Both the position numbers and the translations under genes were made by a program. The notes beneath the pieces were generated by a model, which worked only from the letters and a program-made list of their open reading frames with translations, did no database searches and was not told the DNA's origin. DNA of 31,479 bases, from contig JANLSO010000165.1 in the NCBI GenBank assembly GCA_031362405.1, positions 1 through 31,479 of the forward strand, read 5' to 3'. Below are positions 8,574 through 17,268 of the stretch, in pieces; the first letter of the stretch is position 1; every line of letters starts with the position of its first letter. This stretch comes from JANLSO01 sp031362405. GTDB taxonomy: Bacteria; Actinomycetota; Thermoleophilia; Miltoncostaeales; Miltoncostaeaceae.

Positions 8574-10706
8574 GTGTCCGACCTGCTCAACGACCTCAAC
8601 CCGCCCCAGCGGGATGCGGTTCTGCACGGCGACGGACCCCTGCTCGTTCTTGCCGGGGCGGGGAGCGGCAAGACCCGGGTGCTGACCCATCGGATCGCTC
8701 ATCTGATCGGTGAGCGCGACGTCCCGCCGTGGCAGATTCTCGCGATCACCTTCACCAACAAGGCCGCCGGCGAGATGCGCGAACGGCTCGCGTCGCTGGT
8801 CGGGCCGCCGGCGCGCGACATCTGGGCGAGCACGTTCCACTCGGCGTGCGTGCGCATCCTGCGGCGTGAGAGCGATGCCATCGGGTATCCCAAGAACTTC
8901 GTCATCTACGACGCCGACGATCAGGCGCGTTTGATGCGCGCGTGCTTCTCCGACGAGGAGATCGACCCCAAACGGTTCACCCCGCGGGGCGTGCTCGCGC
9001 GGATCTCCGACGCCAAGAACCGCCTGCTCGATCCCCAGGGTCTGGCGGAAGAGTCGGGGGCGTTCGGCGATGAGGTGATCGTCCGGCTGTACCAGCGGTA
9101 CGCCGACCGTCTGCGGGCCAGCGGTGCGATGGACTTCGACGACCTGCTGGTGCTCGCGGTGCGCCTGCTGGAGAGCGACGCGGAGGTGCGGGCGCGCTAT
9201 CAACAGCGCTTTCGCCACGTACTCGTCGACGAGTACCAAGACACCAATCACGCGCAGTACCGACTGGTGCGTGTACTCGGCGAGCCCCAGCGCAACGTCT
9301 GCGCCGTCGGAGACGACGACCAGGGCATCTATAGCTGGCGGGGCGCCGACGTCCGCAACATCCTCGACTTCGAGCGCGACTATCCCGACACGAAGGTCGT
9401 CGCCCTCGAGCAGAACTACCGCTCGACAGGGACGATCCTGCGCGCCGCGAACGCTGTTGTCGCGCGTAACCATGACCGGCGCCCGAAGCGTCTGTGGACC
9501 GATGCCGGCGACGGCGATCCGATCCGGGTGATCTCCTGCCGTGACGAGCACGACGAAGCACGGTCGGTCGCCGCCGAAATCGAGCGCGCGGCTGCCGATG
9601 GCACTCCGATGGCGCAGATCGCCGTGTTCTATCGCACCAACGCCCAGAGCCGCGCGATCGAGGACCAGCTCGTTCGGCGCCGTGTGGCGTACGGGGTCGT
9701 CGGGGGGCCGCGTTTCTACGAACGCGCCGAGGTGCGCGACCTCATGGCCTGGTTGCGCTGCGTGGTCAACCCGAGCGACCAGATGGGCGTCGCGCGGATG
9801 ATCGGCGCGCCCAAGCGCGGTTTGGGGCCGGGCTGCCTGGCGAAGGTCACGAACTTCGCGACCGCCCATGGGATCGCGCTGGCCGACGCGATGAGCCAGG
9901 CCGAGATGATCCCGGGTCTCGGCGCGGGGATGCGCGCCAGCCTTGTGGAGACCGCCGCCGTTCTCGCCGAACTCGAGCAGGCGACGTCGGCCGGTCTCAG
10001 CCTCGATCGGCTCATCGATCTCGCGCTCAGTCGGACCGGCCTCCGCGGGGCGTTGGTGAGCGAGGCGACCCATGAATCCCAGGGGCGTCTCGAGAACCTC
10101 GAAGAACTCGTCACCGTCGCGGCCGAGTACGAGCACCGCAACAGCGAGCCGTCGCTCTCGGGCTTTCTGGAGGAGGTCGCGCTGCAGTCGGACGCCGACC
10201 TCGTCGACCAGGGCAGCGGCCAGGTCACCCTGATGACCATTCACAACGCCAAGGGCCTCGAGTTCGATCTCGTGATGATCACCGGGCTCGAAGAGGGGAT
10301 CTTCCCGCACTCACGCTCCGACACGATCGAGTCGCTCGAGGAAGAGCGCCGCCTGTGTTACGTCGGGCTGACTCGCGCGCGAAAGCGCTTGGTGTTGACC
10401 CACGCCGAGACGCGCGCGATGCACGGGGGTCGTGACTACCGTCTGCCGTCGCGCTTTCTGGCCGAGCTACCGGCGGACGCCATCGAGCGGCCGGCCGGCT
10501 CGCCGCAGCGCAGCGCGATGGCGGGAGCACGAGCGGTGAGCGCCGCTGCGCTGGAGACCGGTGACACGGTGATTCACGCCACCTTCGGCCAGGGCATCGT
10601 GACCGGCGTCGAGAGCCGTGGCTCCCTGGTGCGCGTGCGCTTCGACAATGACGGAACCGAGCGGCGGCTCATGGCGGGCGCCGCGCCGATGCGAAAGGTG
10701 GGGTAG
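8574..10706 (+). CDS. pcrA: ATP-dependent 3'-5' DNA helicase, UvrD/PcrA type
   Basis: Superfamily 1A helicase of 710 residues acting in repair, replication restart and transcription-linked repair. All motifs are visible in order: Q motif LNPPQRDAV, Walker A AGAGSGKT (residues 27-34), Ia ITFTNKAAGEM, Walker B VDEYQDTN (near 218), III GDDDQGIYSWRGAD, IV LEQNYRST, V VTLMTIHNAKGLEFD followed by GLEEGIFPH, and VI EEERRLCYVGLTRARKRL. The C-terminus (GDTVIHATFGQGIVTGV, then VRFDNDGTERRL) is the Tudor-like module that binds RNA polymerase in PcrA/UvrD. The GTG start lies behind a -10 box with no leader. No SOS box is visible upstream. folD begins on the base after its stop. Confidence 0.95.
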   Translation: MSDLLNDLNPPQRDAVLHGDGPLLVLAGAGSGKTRVLTHRIAHLIGERDVPPWQILAITFTNKAAGEMRERLASLVGPPARDIWASTFHSACVRILRRESDAIGYPKNFVIYDADDQARLMRACFSDEEIDPKRFTPRGVLARISDAKNRLLDPQGLAEESGAFGDEVIVRLYQRYADRLRASGAMDFDDLLVLAVRLLESDAEVRARYQQRFRHVLVDEYQDTNHAQYRLVRVLGEPQRNVCAVGDDDQGIYSWRGADVRNILDFERDYPDTKVVALEQNYRSTGTILRAANAVVARNHDRRPKRLWTDAGDGDPIRVISCRDEHDEARSVAAEIERAAADGTPMAQIAVFYRTNAQSRAIEDQLVRRRVAYGVVGGPRFYERAEVRDLMAWLRCVVNPSDQMGVARMIGAPKRGLGPGCLAKVTNFATAHGIALADAMSQAEMIPGLGAGMRASLVETAAVLAELEQATSAGLSLDRLIDLALSRTGLRGALVSEATHESQGRLENLEELVTVAAEYEHRNSEPSLSGFLEEVALQSDADLVDQGSGQVTLMTIHNAKGLEFDLVMITGLEEGIFPHSRSDTIESLEEERRLCYVGLTRARKRLVLTHAETRAMHGGRDYRLPSRFLAELPADAIERPAGSPQRSAMAGARAVSAAALETGDTVIHATFGQGIVTGVESRGSLVRVRFDNDGTERRLMAGAAPMRKVG

Positions 10707-11567
10707 TTGGCTGCACAGATCATTGACGGCAAGGCGATTGCCGCCGACCTGCGTGAACGTGTGACCGCAGACGTGGCGGCCTTCGTAGCGCGCCACGGTC
10801 GAGCCCCGGGCCTCGTGGGAATCCAGGTCGGCGATGACCCCGCCTCCGAGATCTACCAGGCCAATAAGGCGAAAAGTGCCGAAGCCTGCGGGATGGTGTC
10901 GCGCCGCATCACGCTGCCGGGCGCGACCTCTCAGGAGCATCTCGACGCCCTCATCGACGAGCTCAACGCCGACGACTCGGTGGACGGGATGCTGGTGCAG
11001 CTGCCGGTACCCGACCAACTCTCGGAGCCGTTGATCGCCGCTCGCATCAACCCCGACAAGGATGTCGACGGTTTCTCGCCGATGAACGTGGGCAAGTTGT
11101 TGCGAGGCGAGCCGGGCCTCGTACCCTGCACGCCGAGCGGAGTGATGCTGATGCTCGCCGAGGCCGGCGTGCCCCTCGAAGGCGCTCACGCGGTGGTCGT
11201 CGGGCGCAGCCTGATCGTCGGCAAGCCGATGGCATTGCTGCTGCTGGCCGAGAACTGCACCGTGACAATCGCCCACTCGCGCACCCGCGACCTGCCCGCG
11301 GTCTGCCGCAGCGCCGACGTGCTCGTCGCCGCCGTGGGCCGAGCCGAGATGATCCGCGGCGACTGGATCAAGCCCGGCGCCGCCGTGATCGATGTCGGCA
11401 TGAACCGACTCGACGGGCGCCTGACCGGTGACGTCCACCCCAGTGAGGCTGCCGAGGTTGCCGGCTGGCTCACGCCCGTGCCCGGTGGCGTCGGCCCGAT
11501 GACCATCGCTTTCCTATTGGCCAATACGCTCCGCGCCGCCCGACGGCGGGTCGGAGACGAGACATGA
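10707..11567 (+). CDS. folD: Methylenetetrahydrofolate dehydrogenase / methenyltetrahydrofolate cyclohydrolase
   Basis: Bifunctional one-carbon enzyme that interconverts 5,10-methylene-THF and 10-formyl-THF using NADP+. The 286-residue protein has the catalytic Y50...K54 pair (YQANKAK), VDGMLVQLPVP, DVDGF with D121, PCTPSGVM, the dinucleotide-binding VVGRSLIVGKPMALLL, and the C-terminal PVPGGVGPMT. TTG 10707 directly abuts the helicase stop and gives the standard N-terminus AAQIIDGKAIA. The next gene starts 13 bases after its stop, so folD and the F420 oxidoreductase are likely co-transcribed. Confidence 0.95.
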   Translation: MAAQIIDGKAIAADLRERVTADVAAFVARHGRAPGLVGIQVGDDPASEIYQANKAKSAEACGMVSRRITLPGATSQEHLDALIDELNADDSVDGMLVQLPVPDQLSEPLIAARINPDKDVDGFSPMNVGKLLRGEPGLVPCTPSGVMLMLAEAGVPLEGAHAVVVGRSLIVGKPMALLLLAENCTVTIAHSRTRDLPAVCRSADVLVAAVGRAEMIRGDWIKPGAAVIDVGMNRLDGRLTGDVHPSEAAEVAGWLTPVPGGVGPMTIAFLLANTLRAARRRVGDET

Positions 11568-11580
11568 GGGGTATCGACAG

Positions 11581-12255
11581 ATGAAGATCGCCATCTTCGG
11601 GGGCACAGGAGATCTCGGGCGGGGGCTCGCGATCAACTTTGCGGCTGCCGGGCACGAGATCATCGTGGGGTCGCGCAGCCAGGAGCGCGCCGATCAGGCC
11701 GCCGACGGACTGCGGGAGGCTCTCCCGGAAGGTACGTTCACACCGCTGGAGAACGTCGAGGCGGCCAAGGCGGCGGAGATCGCGGTGCTGTCGATCCCGT
11801 GGGAGGGCATCGGCGCGACCGTTCCGCCGATGGCCGAGGCCCTCGGGGGCAAAGTCCTGATCTCGGTCGTCAACGCGCTGAAGTTCGGGAAAAGCGGCGC
11901 GATGGCCGTTCAGGGCGATGAGCTGCCGGCGCAGAGCTGCGCCCACCAGATCCAGGATCTCGCGCCCGAGGCGAAGGTCGTGGTGGCCTACAACAACCTG
12001 CCGGCCGCGGGCTTGCAGGACCGCCATCATCTGAACGCCGACGTCCTGGTGTGCGGCAAGAGCAAGGAAGCGCGCGAGACGGTGATCGAGCTGACCAACT
12101 CGCTGCCGGGTTGCCGCGGCCTCGACGCCGGGCCCCTGGCCAATGCCCTGATCATCGAAGGCACGACGGCGCTGATCATCAACCTGAACAAGCGTTATGG
12201 CGGAGAGGCCAGCATCGCAATCTCGGGCCTGGAGACCGCTTCCGCCCGCCCGTAG
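11581..12255 (+). CDS. npdG: F420H2:NADP+ oxidoreductase (NADPH-dependent F420 reductase)
   Basis: A 224-residue Rossmann protein that moves hydride between NADP(H) and coenzyme F420. It starts directly with the dinucleotide fold MKIAIFGGTGDLGRGLA, followed by GHEIIVGSRSQERA, whose Ser-Arg pair fits NADP phosphate binding. VLSIPWEG, KVLISVVNALKFG, VVVAYNNLPAAGL and DAGPLANALIIEGTTALIINLN are characteristic of the NpdG group. Its presence implies that this organism makes F420. Placement next to folD links it to the cell's NADPH pool. A hairpin follows 28 bases after the stop. Confidence 0.9.
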   Translation: MKIAIFGGTGDLGRGLAINFAAAGHEIIVGSRSQERADQAADGLREALPEGTFTPLENVEAAKAAEIAVLSIPWEGIGATVPPMAEALGGKVLISVVNALKFGKSGAMAVQGDELPAQSCAHQIQDLAPEAKVVVAYNNLPAAGLQDRHHLNADVLVCGKSKEARETVIELTNSLPGCRGLDAGPLANALIIEGTTALIINLNKRYGGEASIAISGLETASARP

Positions 12256-12283
12256 AACCGAGGTGGGCCGTGTGGAAGGGGGT

Positions 12284-12315
12284 GACCCGCCGTCCCGTGC
12301 CGGAGACGGCGGGTC
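12284..12315 (+). terminator. Hairpin terminator between convergent genes
   Basis: Perfect 11-bp inverted repeat GACCCGCCGTC / GACGGCGGGTC with a 10-base loop, between npdG and the convergent nitroreductase gene. It could serve both directions. There is no T-run. Confidence 0.6.
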
Positions 12316-12441
12316 GTGACACGCAGTCATAACGCCGGTTCGGCGGTGCCCTCGCTTACCCGGATCGACCGCGTGTGTCGAAAGGGTTATCGAAATTGCC
12401 GCTCCCGACTTGAGTAACCGTCCCCGTCCGTCCGTTGCGAA

Positions 12442-12999
12442 TCAGCTGTCGCGCCACTCGGTGACGTGCTCGACGGGCTTTCGTGCGGGCGGTTCGGGCG
12501 CCGGGCTCTCAGGCCAGCCGAGGTAAACGAAGGCGACGATTGCGTCACCGCGCGCCAGACCGAGATGCTCACGGACCTCGTTTTCGTCGACGAGTGCCCC
12601 GGTGCGCCAGATCGCGGCAAGGCCCTCGTGGTGAGCGGCCAAAAGCAGGTTCTGCGTCGCGGCGGCAACGGCGTCGCGGTCTTCCCGCATCGTGATCGGA
12701 TCCGTCGCCCCCGCGACATGAACGATCGCGACGACGACCGGCGCCCGCAGGGGTCGTTGGGCTTCCTTACGCAGTCCCTCGACCGGGTGGCCCGGCTTGA
12801 GTCGGGCAATGGCCCGTGCATGTGCAATACCGAGGCCTACACGGGCCGGGCCGGTCATGATCACGAACCGCCACGGCTCGGTGAGGTGGTGGTTTGGCGC
12901 CATCGTCGCCGCCGCGATGAGCCGCGCGATGATGGCGGTATCGATCGGGTCCGGCCGCACCTTGCCGACGCTGCGCCTCCCGGCAAGGGCGTCGCTCAC
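12442..12999 (-). CDS. Small nitroreductase-family flavoprotein, YdjA-like
   Basis: A 185-residue FMN oxidoreductase of the short nitroreductase class. N-terminal RRSVGKVRPDPID, then AATMAPNHHLTEPWRFVIMTG, is the FMN-binding and PWRF segment of YdjA-like proteins. DRDAVAAATQNLLLAAHHEGLAAIWRTG and VAFVYLGWPES are the conserved dimer-interface and C-terminal flavin segments. The substrate is unknown. GTG 12999 overlaps the stop of the zincin gene (GTGA) and gives the right N-terminus; the frame stays open to 13125, but that adds only Arg-rich sequence. It is translated after the zincin gene on one transcript. Confidence 0.85.
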   Translation of the reverse strand: MSDALAGRRSVGKVRPDPIDTAIIARLIAAATMAPNHHLTEPWRFVIMTGPARVGLGIAHARAIARLKPGHPVEGLRKEAQRPLRAPVVVAIVHVAGATDPITMREDRDAVAAATQNLLLAAHHEGLAAIWRTGALVDENEVREHLGLARGDAIVAFVYLGWPESPAPEPPARKPVEHVTEWRDS

Positions 13000-13343
13000 C
13001 CGTAGCCGAGCGCGTCGAGGTCGTCTTCGTCCATTCCCAGATGGTGACCGAGCTCGTGGAGCACGGTGATGCGAACCTGCTCGACGAGCTCGGCCTCGTC
13101 GCGGCAGTGCGACATCAGCGGCCACATGTAGATCGAGATGATCGCCGGCAGTTCACCCCAACCCGACCCGTCAGGCCGGTCGCGAGGGACTCCCTGATAG
13201 AGCCCGTACACCGACCCCATCTCAGCCGGCGCACGCTCCTGGACAACGATCCCGACCTCGTCGAGCGCCTCGGCAAAGCGCTCGGGAACGAGATCGATCG
13301 CATCGGCCACGAGCCGCTCGAACGTCTTTCGGTCAACGATCAC
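12996..13343 (-). CDS. Small zincin metallopeptidase-family protein
   Basis: A 115-residue protein of the minimal zincin family (PF06262 type). It starts with a helix (RKTFERLVADAIDLVPERFAEAL), has a strand region (GVPRDRPDGSGWGELPAIISIYM) and ends in HELGHHLGMDEDDLDALGY. The HExxHxxGxxE-like motif (HELGHHLGMDE) supplies two His ligands and an acidic third ligand for zinc. Family members have unclear biological roles. GTG 13343 is the first start. The gene leads a two-gene minus-strand unit with the nitroreductase. Confidence 0.85.
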   Translation of the reverse strand: MIVDRKTFERLVADAIDLVPERFAEALDEVGIVVQERAPAEMGSVYGLYQGVPRDRPDGSGWGELPAIISIYMWPLMSHCRDEAELVEQVRITVLHELGHHLGMDEDDLDALGYG

Positions 13344-13367
13344 CCCCGAATGGTAGCCCGCCCTGTG

Positions 13368-13398
13368 TCAACAACCGGTGCCGGGCACCGATTGTTGA
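13368..13398. repeat. GGTGCC-core palindromic repeat, copy 1
   Basis: 31-base dyad: TCAACAA (13368-13374) and TTGTTGA (13392-13398) flank a palindromic core GGTGCCGGGCACC (13377-13389). It shares the GGTGCC-N-GGCACC core with the repeats at 29681-29868. A further GGCACCGGGAC half-site follows at 13400. The rest of the 269-base gap between the zincin and protease genes shows no clear gene. Confidence 0.6.
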
Positions 13399-13612
13399 TG
13401 GCACCGGGACAGTCCGGACCCCACGAACCCTGGGATCGGGCGCGCCGACCGGGGTCACCGCGTTGCGGATCACCCCATCCGGCGGCTGCGGATCCGGCAA
13501 CATCAGCCTCTTGTACCGGGCATCAGATGCTGACATTCACTATCCCTCGGATGGGGGATGGCCTGGCCTCGGGGATGGTGCGAGGCGGGTCCTTTGGCGC
13601 TTACCTCGGTGA

Positions 13613-15442
13613 ATGCCCTCACGTCTTCGGAAGTCCGTTCTCATCGTGCTTGTCGGGCTCATCGTGCTCATGCCGCTAACCGGTGCGGCGGCGGCGACCC
13701 GTACCCTCGAGCCTTTGCCGATATCGAAGGCTCTGCGCCTGCTCGAGGCCGGACGCCCACAGAGCGCGGCGGTGATCGGCCCGGCGGCGAGCCCCGAGTT
13801 GCGCCTATCCGTGAAGGCGCGGCGCTTCTCGAGTGATCTGACGCCGGAACTGGTTCCCGTTGCCGTCGCGGCGGCGCGCACGGGCGATGTGCCGCTCGGA
13901 ATCGAGCGTCCGCGCCCACAGACTCCGCAGGAGATCGCCGCTGAGTTGCGCGGCGGTGGGGGAGGCTTTTCGATCGGCGCCTTCCTGCAGACCTGGGGGC
14001 CGCTGATCCTGTTGGCCGCCCTGGTGCTCGTGTCGGGCATGGCGCTGCGGACCGTCGGGGGCGGGCGCTTTCGCCAGCGCACGACGGCGGTTCGCTCGGA
14101 TACACGCTTCGATGACGTTGCGGGCATCGACGAGATTCGCGACGACATCTCCGAGATCGTCGACGTGCTCCGACATCCTGAGCGTTATGAGCAGCTGGGC
14201 GCACGCCTGCCGAAAGGCGCGATACTGCACGGCCCTCCCGGCACTGGCAAGACGCTGCTCGCGCGCGCCGTCGCGGGGGAGGCCCAGGTTCCCTTCTTCA
14301 GCGTCTCGGGCTCGGAGTTCGTCGAGGTCTACGCCGGACTCGGTTCGCGGCGGATCCGCACTCTGTTCGCCGCGGCTCGTAAGGCTGCGCCATCGGTCGT
14401 CTACATCGATGAGATCGACGCGGTCGGCAGCAAACGCACCGGCCACGTGTCCGGGGGAGAGCGGGAGCAGACGCTCGACCAGCTTCTTTCCGAGATGGAT
14501 GGATTTCGCACTGACCCGGCACGTCCGGTCGTGGTGATCGCATCGACCAACCGCCTCGACGATCTTGACCCGGCGCTGCTGAGATCCGGTCGCTTCGACC
14601 GCAAGATCGCCGTCGGCTTGCCGGGTCGTGTCGCCCGCAGGGAGATCCTCGATGTCCACCTGCGTGCGCGCCCGCTGACCCCGGGCGTCGAGTCTTCCGC
14701 CGTGGCCGCCATGACCGTCGGCATGGCCGGAGCCGACCTTGCCGCGCTCTGCAATGAGGCGGCCTTCGAGGCCGCCCGCGCCGGACGCACCGACATCGAC
14801 CTCGGCCATTTCCGTCGCGCGCTCCTGCGCCTCGCCGCAGGCCCCGAGCGGAAGGGTCGGCTGCTGTCGGACGAAGAACGCTCGCTTGTCGCCTACCACG
14901 AGATCGGTCATGCCCTCGTCGGCCACATGTCGCCGACATGCGACCCGGTCGAGCGGGTCACGGTGATCCCTCAAGGCCAGGCTTTGGGGATCACCGTGTC
15001 GTTGCCGATCGAAGATCGCTTTCTTGCCACCCGGACCGAGTGCATGGAGCGCCTGGCCATGATGCTCGCCGGGCGTGCCGCTGAGGAACTCGTCTTTGGA
15101 GAGTTCACCTCCGGTGCGGCCGACGACCTCATCCGCGCGGCGACCCTCGCCCGGCGGATGGTCAGCGACCTGGCGATGGCCACCGACACCACCTCTGCGA
15201 GCCTCGTCGTCTCGCTACCCGGCGCCGGAACAGCTGCGGCGGCCGAGAACGTCGAGGCGGCCGCCCAGCGACTGGTGCAGGAAGCCTTCCACCAGGCGCG
15301 CGAGATGCTCACCCGCCACCGCGCGCTGCTGGAGCGCGGCGCCACGCAACTTCTCGACAACGAGGCCCTCGAACGCGACCAGGTGACCGCACTCTTCGGG
15401 CCGCGTCCCGGGCTACGGCGCCTTCGCGTCGGATCCGACTGA
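13613..15442 (+). CDS. Divergent FtsH-like membrane AAA+ metalloprotease
   Basis: A 609-residue membrane-anchored ATP-dependent zinc protease. Helix 1 is at residues 8-28, an extracytoplasmic part of about 95 residues follows, and helix 2 is near 123-147. The AAA module shows DDVAGIDEIRDDI, Walker A GPPGTGKT (207-214), Walker B YIDEIDAVG and second-region-of-homology LLRSGRFDRK with both arginines. The protease has HEIGH (His429, Glu430, His433) and a likely third ligand D505 in SGAADDLIRAATLARR, so it should be active. Differences from housekeeping FtsH: pore loop FVEVYAGLG instead of FVEMFVGVG, HEIGH instead of HEAGH, VTVIPQG instead of VTIIPRG, and loss of the conserved WGMS..LGP block. 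It is probably a paralogue with its own substrates. It overlaps the ThiY-like gene tail to tail by 30 bases. Confidence 0.88.
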   Translation: MPSRLRKSVLIVLVGLIVLMPLTGAAAATRTLEPLPISKALRLLEAGRPQSAAVIGPAASPELRLSVKARRFSSDLTPELVPVAVAAARTGDVPLGIERPRPQTPQEIAAELRGGGGGFSIGAFLQTWGPLILLAALVLVSGMALRTVGGGRFRQRTTAVRSDTRFDDVAGIDEIRDDISEIVDVLRHPERYEQLGARLPKGAILHGPPGTGKTLLARAVAGEAQVPFFSVSGSEFVEVYAGLGSRRIRTLFAAARKAAPSVVYIDEIDAVGSKRTGHVSGGEREQTLDQLLSEMDGFRTDPARPVVVIASTNRLDDLDPALLRSGRFDRKIAVGLPGRVARREILDVHLRARPLTPGVESSAVAAMTVGMAGADLAALCNEAAFEAARAGRTDIDLGHFRRALLRLAAGPERKGRLLSDEERSLVAYHEIGHALVGHMSPTCDPVERVTVIPQGQALGITVSLPIEDRFLATRTECMERLAMMLAGRAAEELVFGEFTSGAADDLIRAATLARRMVSDLAMATDTTSASLVVSLPGAGTAAAAENVEAAAQRLVQEAFHQAREMLTRHRALLERGATQLLDNEALERDQVTALFGPRPGLRRLRVGSD

Positions 15443-16432
15443 GGGCAGGAACGTCGCGTTCACGGCACCAGCAGTGTCGGTGTCTCCGGTCAGCAGCTTG
15501 TTCGTCCGCATCCACGCCGCGTATGTCGCCCATTCGGAGGGCTTCACGGCCATATCCGTCGACAGCACCGGGGCCGTGAGAGCCACCTGACGCGGCAGCA
15601 CTTTGGGGTTGAGGTCGGCGTTGCGCTTTGTCAGCAGCCCGATGACCGCGGCCCGGTTTGCGCCGAGCGACGCCCAGGTCTGCCCCTCGGCAAGGCCCGC
15701 AAGCACGGTGCGGACCATCTCACCGCGCTCCGCGACGGTTCGATCATTCGTGACGAGCACCAGCTCATCGTGAGTGGGCACACCGCTCTCGTCGAGCTTC
15801 AACACCTGCGTTGCGACACCGAGGTTCTCCAGCTCCGGGACCTCGATGTTCCAGTAGGCGCCGATGATCGCGTCGACCTTGCCGGCCGCCAGGGCAGGGG
15901 TGAGGGTGTAGCCAATTCCGCGCAGCGTGACCTTCGTCGGGTCTCCGCCCGCGGAGCGGACGATCCGATCGAGAAGCGCGCGGTCGCTTGGAACTCCGGC
16001 TGCCCCGACGGTCTTACCTTCCAGGTCGCGGGCCGTGCGGATGCCCCGGTCGGCCCGGGTGATGATCGCGTTCAGGGGGCGTGAGATGACCGCTCCCACG
16101 GCCACGACCGGAATCCCCTGAGAGCGGGCGATCAGCACTTCGCTCTCGTAAGAAACCGCGAAGTCGGCCTTCCCTGCGGCGACCTGCGTAAGTGCGGAAG
16201 CCGGGTCGCTGGGCACGACGAGCTTTGCGGTGATGTCGCGCTGCGCAAGCGGGCCGTGGTCGATGGCCGCGACGATGCCCGCGTGATCGGCGTTCACAAA
16301 CCAGTCGAGCAGCACCTTCACCGAGGTCGGCTCACCGCTGCTGGCGGCAGGTACGGGGGAATCGTCACCACACCCGGCCACCGCGGCGAGGGTGGCGGCA
16401 AGGCCGAGAGCAAGGGCGCGCAAACGGGTCAC
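15413..16432 (-). CDS. thiY: ThiY/NMT1-type substrate-binding lipoprotein
   Basis: A 339-residue ABC solute receptor. The signal peptide ends in a lipobox (AAVAGC, Cys near residue 21), so it is a membrane-anchored lipoprotein. The mature protein begins KVLLDWFVNADHAGIVAA, the THI5/NMT1 signature (LDW..N.DH.G) of receptors for thiamine pyrimidine precursors, then ALTQVAAGKADFAVSYESEVL and GKTVGAAGVPSDRALLD. Its place behind a TPP riboswitch and thiL supports uptake of a thiamine pyrimidine such as HMP or formyl-aminopyrimidine; the exact ligand is inferred. GTG 16432 overlaps the permease stop (GTGA). Confidence 0.88.
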   Translation of the reverse strand: MTRLRALALGLAATLAAVAGCGDDSPVPAASSGEPTSVKVLLDWFVNADHAGIVAAIDHGPLAQRDITAKLVVPSDPASALTQVAAGKADFAVSYESEVLIARSQGIPVVAVGAVISRPLNAIITRADRGIRTARDLEGKTVGAAGVPSDRALLDRIVRSAGGDPTKVTLRGIGYTLTPALAAGKVDAIIGAYWNIEVPELENLGVATQVLKLDESGVPTHDELVLVTNDRTVAERGEMVRTVLAGLAEGQTWASLGANRAAVIGLLTKRNADLNPKVLPRQVALTAPVLSTDMAVKPSEWATYAAWMRTNKLLTGDTDTAGAVNATFLPSVGSDAKAP

Positions 16433-17268
16433 GAAGATCTCCGGGTGGGTCGGGTTGAGCGGAAACGGTGGGGAAGGAGAAGGCGTTCGACGGCGCAGAC
16501 GAGAAGGAAGAGACCGATACCGATCACGCCCAGCCATGCGATCGCCGCGAACGCCACGGCCGTCTCGAACTGGGCGCTGGCGATCTGGGTGAGGTAGCCA
16601 AGGCCGCGTTCGCCGCCGACGTACTCGGCAACGACCGCCCCGCTGACCGAGAACACCGCGGCCATCCGAAGGCCCGACATCAGCGACGGCAGGGCGCCGG
16701 GAAGGGCAACGTGGCGCCATGTCCAGGCACGCGACGCACCAAGGGTGCGCGCCATGCGCACCAGCTGCGGATCGCCCGAGCGCAGCCCATCGACACCGCT
16801 GACGATGACCGGGAACACGCAGACGACCATTGCGAGAACAACTTGGGTCGTCGAGTAGTCGAGCCAGACCGTCATCGGCGGTGCGAGCGTCAGCAGGGGA
16901 ATGGCCTGCAGGGCAATGACCCACGGGTAGATCACCCGATCGACGACACGTGAGGCGCTGATCGCCGCGGCCAAGATCAGCCCGACCACGATCGCCAGTG
17001 CAAGGCCGGTGGTCGTTGCGCGGAGCGTCGCCTCGGCGTGGAACCACATCCGACTGCGCTCGCTCCACAGCACGTCGGCCACCTGCGCGGGTGCGGGCAG
17101 AAGCCACGGGCGCGGCGAGAAGATCCAGATCATCGCCTGCCAGGCGAGCAGCCCGGCTGCCGGTAGTAGCGCGACACGGACAAGGCGCCCCCAGGGCATC
17201 GACGCCAGGCCGCCTGAGCGAGCCGGGATGTCGGGCGTGGCGGTGCGTTCGTGGGGCAGCGTCGTCAC
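16429..17268 (-). CDS. thiX: ABC transporter permease, ThiX-like
   Basis: A 279-residue inner-membrane permease with about six helices, beginning near LVRVALLPAAGLLAWQAMIW. The EAA loop that contacts the ATPase is VRMARTLGASRAWTWRHVALP with LPGALPSLMSGLR, typical of the SsuC/TauC/ThiX (BPD_transp_1) group. It sits between a matching ATPase gene and a ThiY-like receptor. GTG 17268 overlaps the ATPase stop (GTGA). The frame is open to 17562, but that region only mirrors the ATPase gene. Confidence 0.9.
   Translation of the reverse strand: MTTLPHERTATPDIPARSGGLASMPWGRLVRVALLPAAGLLAWQAMIWIFSPRPWLLPAPAQVADVLWSERSRMWFHAEATLRATTTGLALAIVVGLILAAAISASRVVDRVIYPWVIALQAIPLLTLAPPMTVWLDYSTTQVVLAMVVCVFPVIVSGVDGLRSGDPQLVRMARTLGASRAWTWRHVALPGALPSLMSGLRMAAVFSVSGAVVAEYVGGERGLGYLTQIASAQFETAVAFAAIAWLGVIGIGLFLLVCAVERLLLPHRFRSTRPTRRSS

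Noticed and set aside
8484..10310. A 608-codon open frame on the minus strand
   Set aside because: It is antisense to the helicase, which has every SF1 motif; the peptide is His/Arg/Asp-rich with no recognisable domain, a usual by-product of high GC third positions.
13333..13536. A 67-codon minus-strand frame between the zincin and protease genes
   Set aside because: It runs through the palindromic repeat, overlaps the zincin start, and has no recognisable domain or ribosome site.
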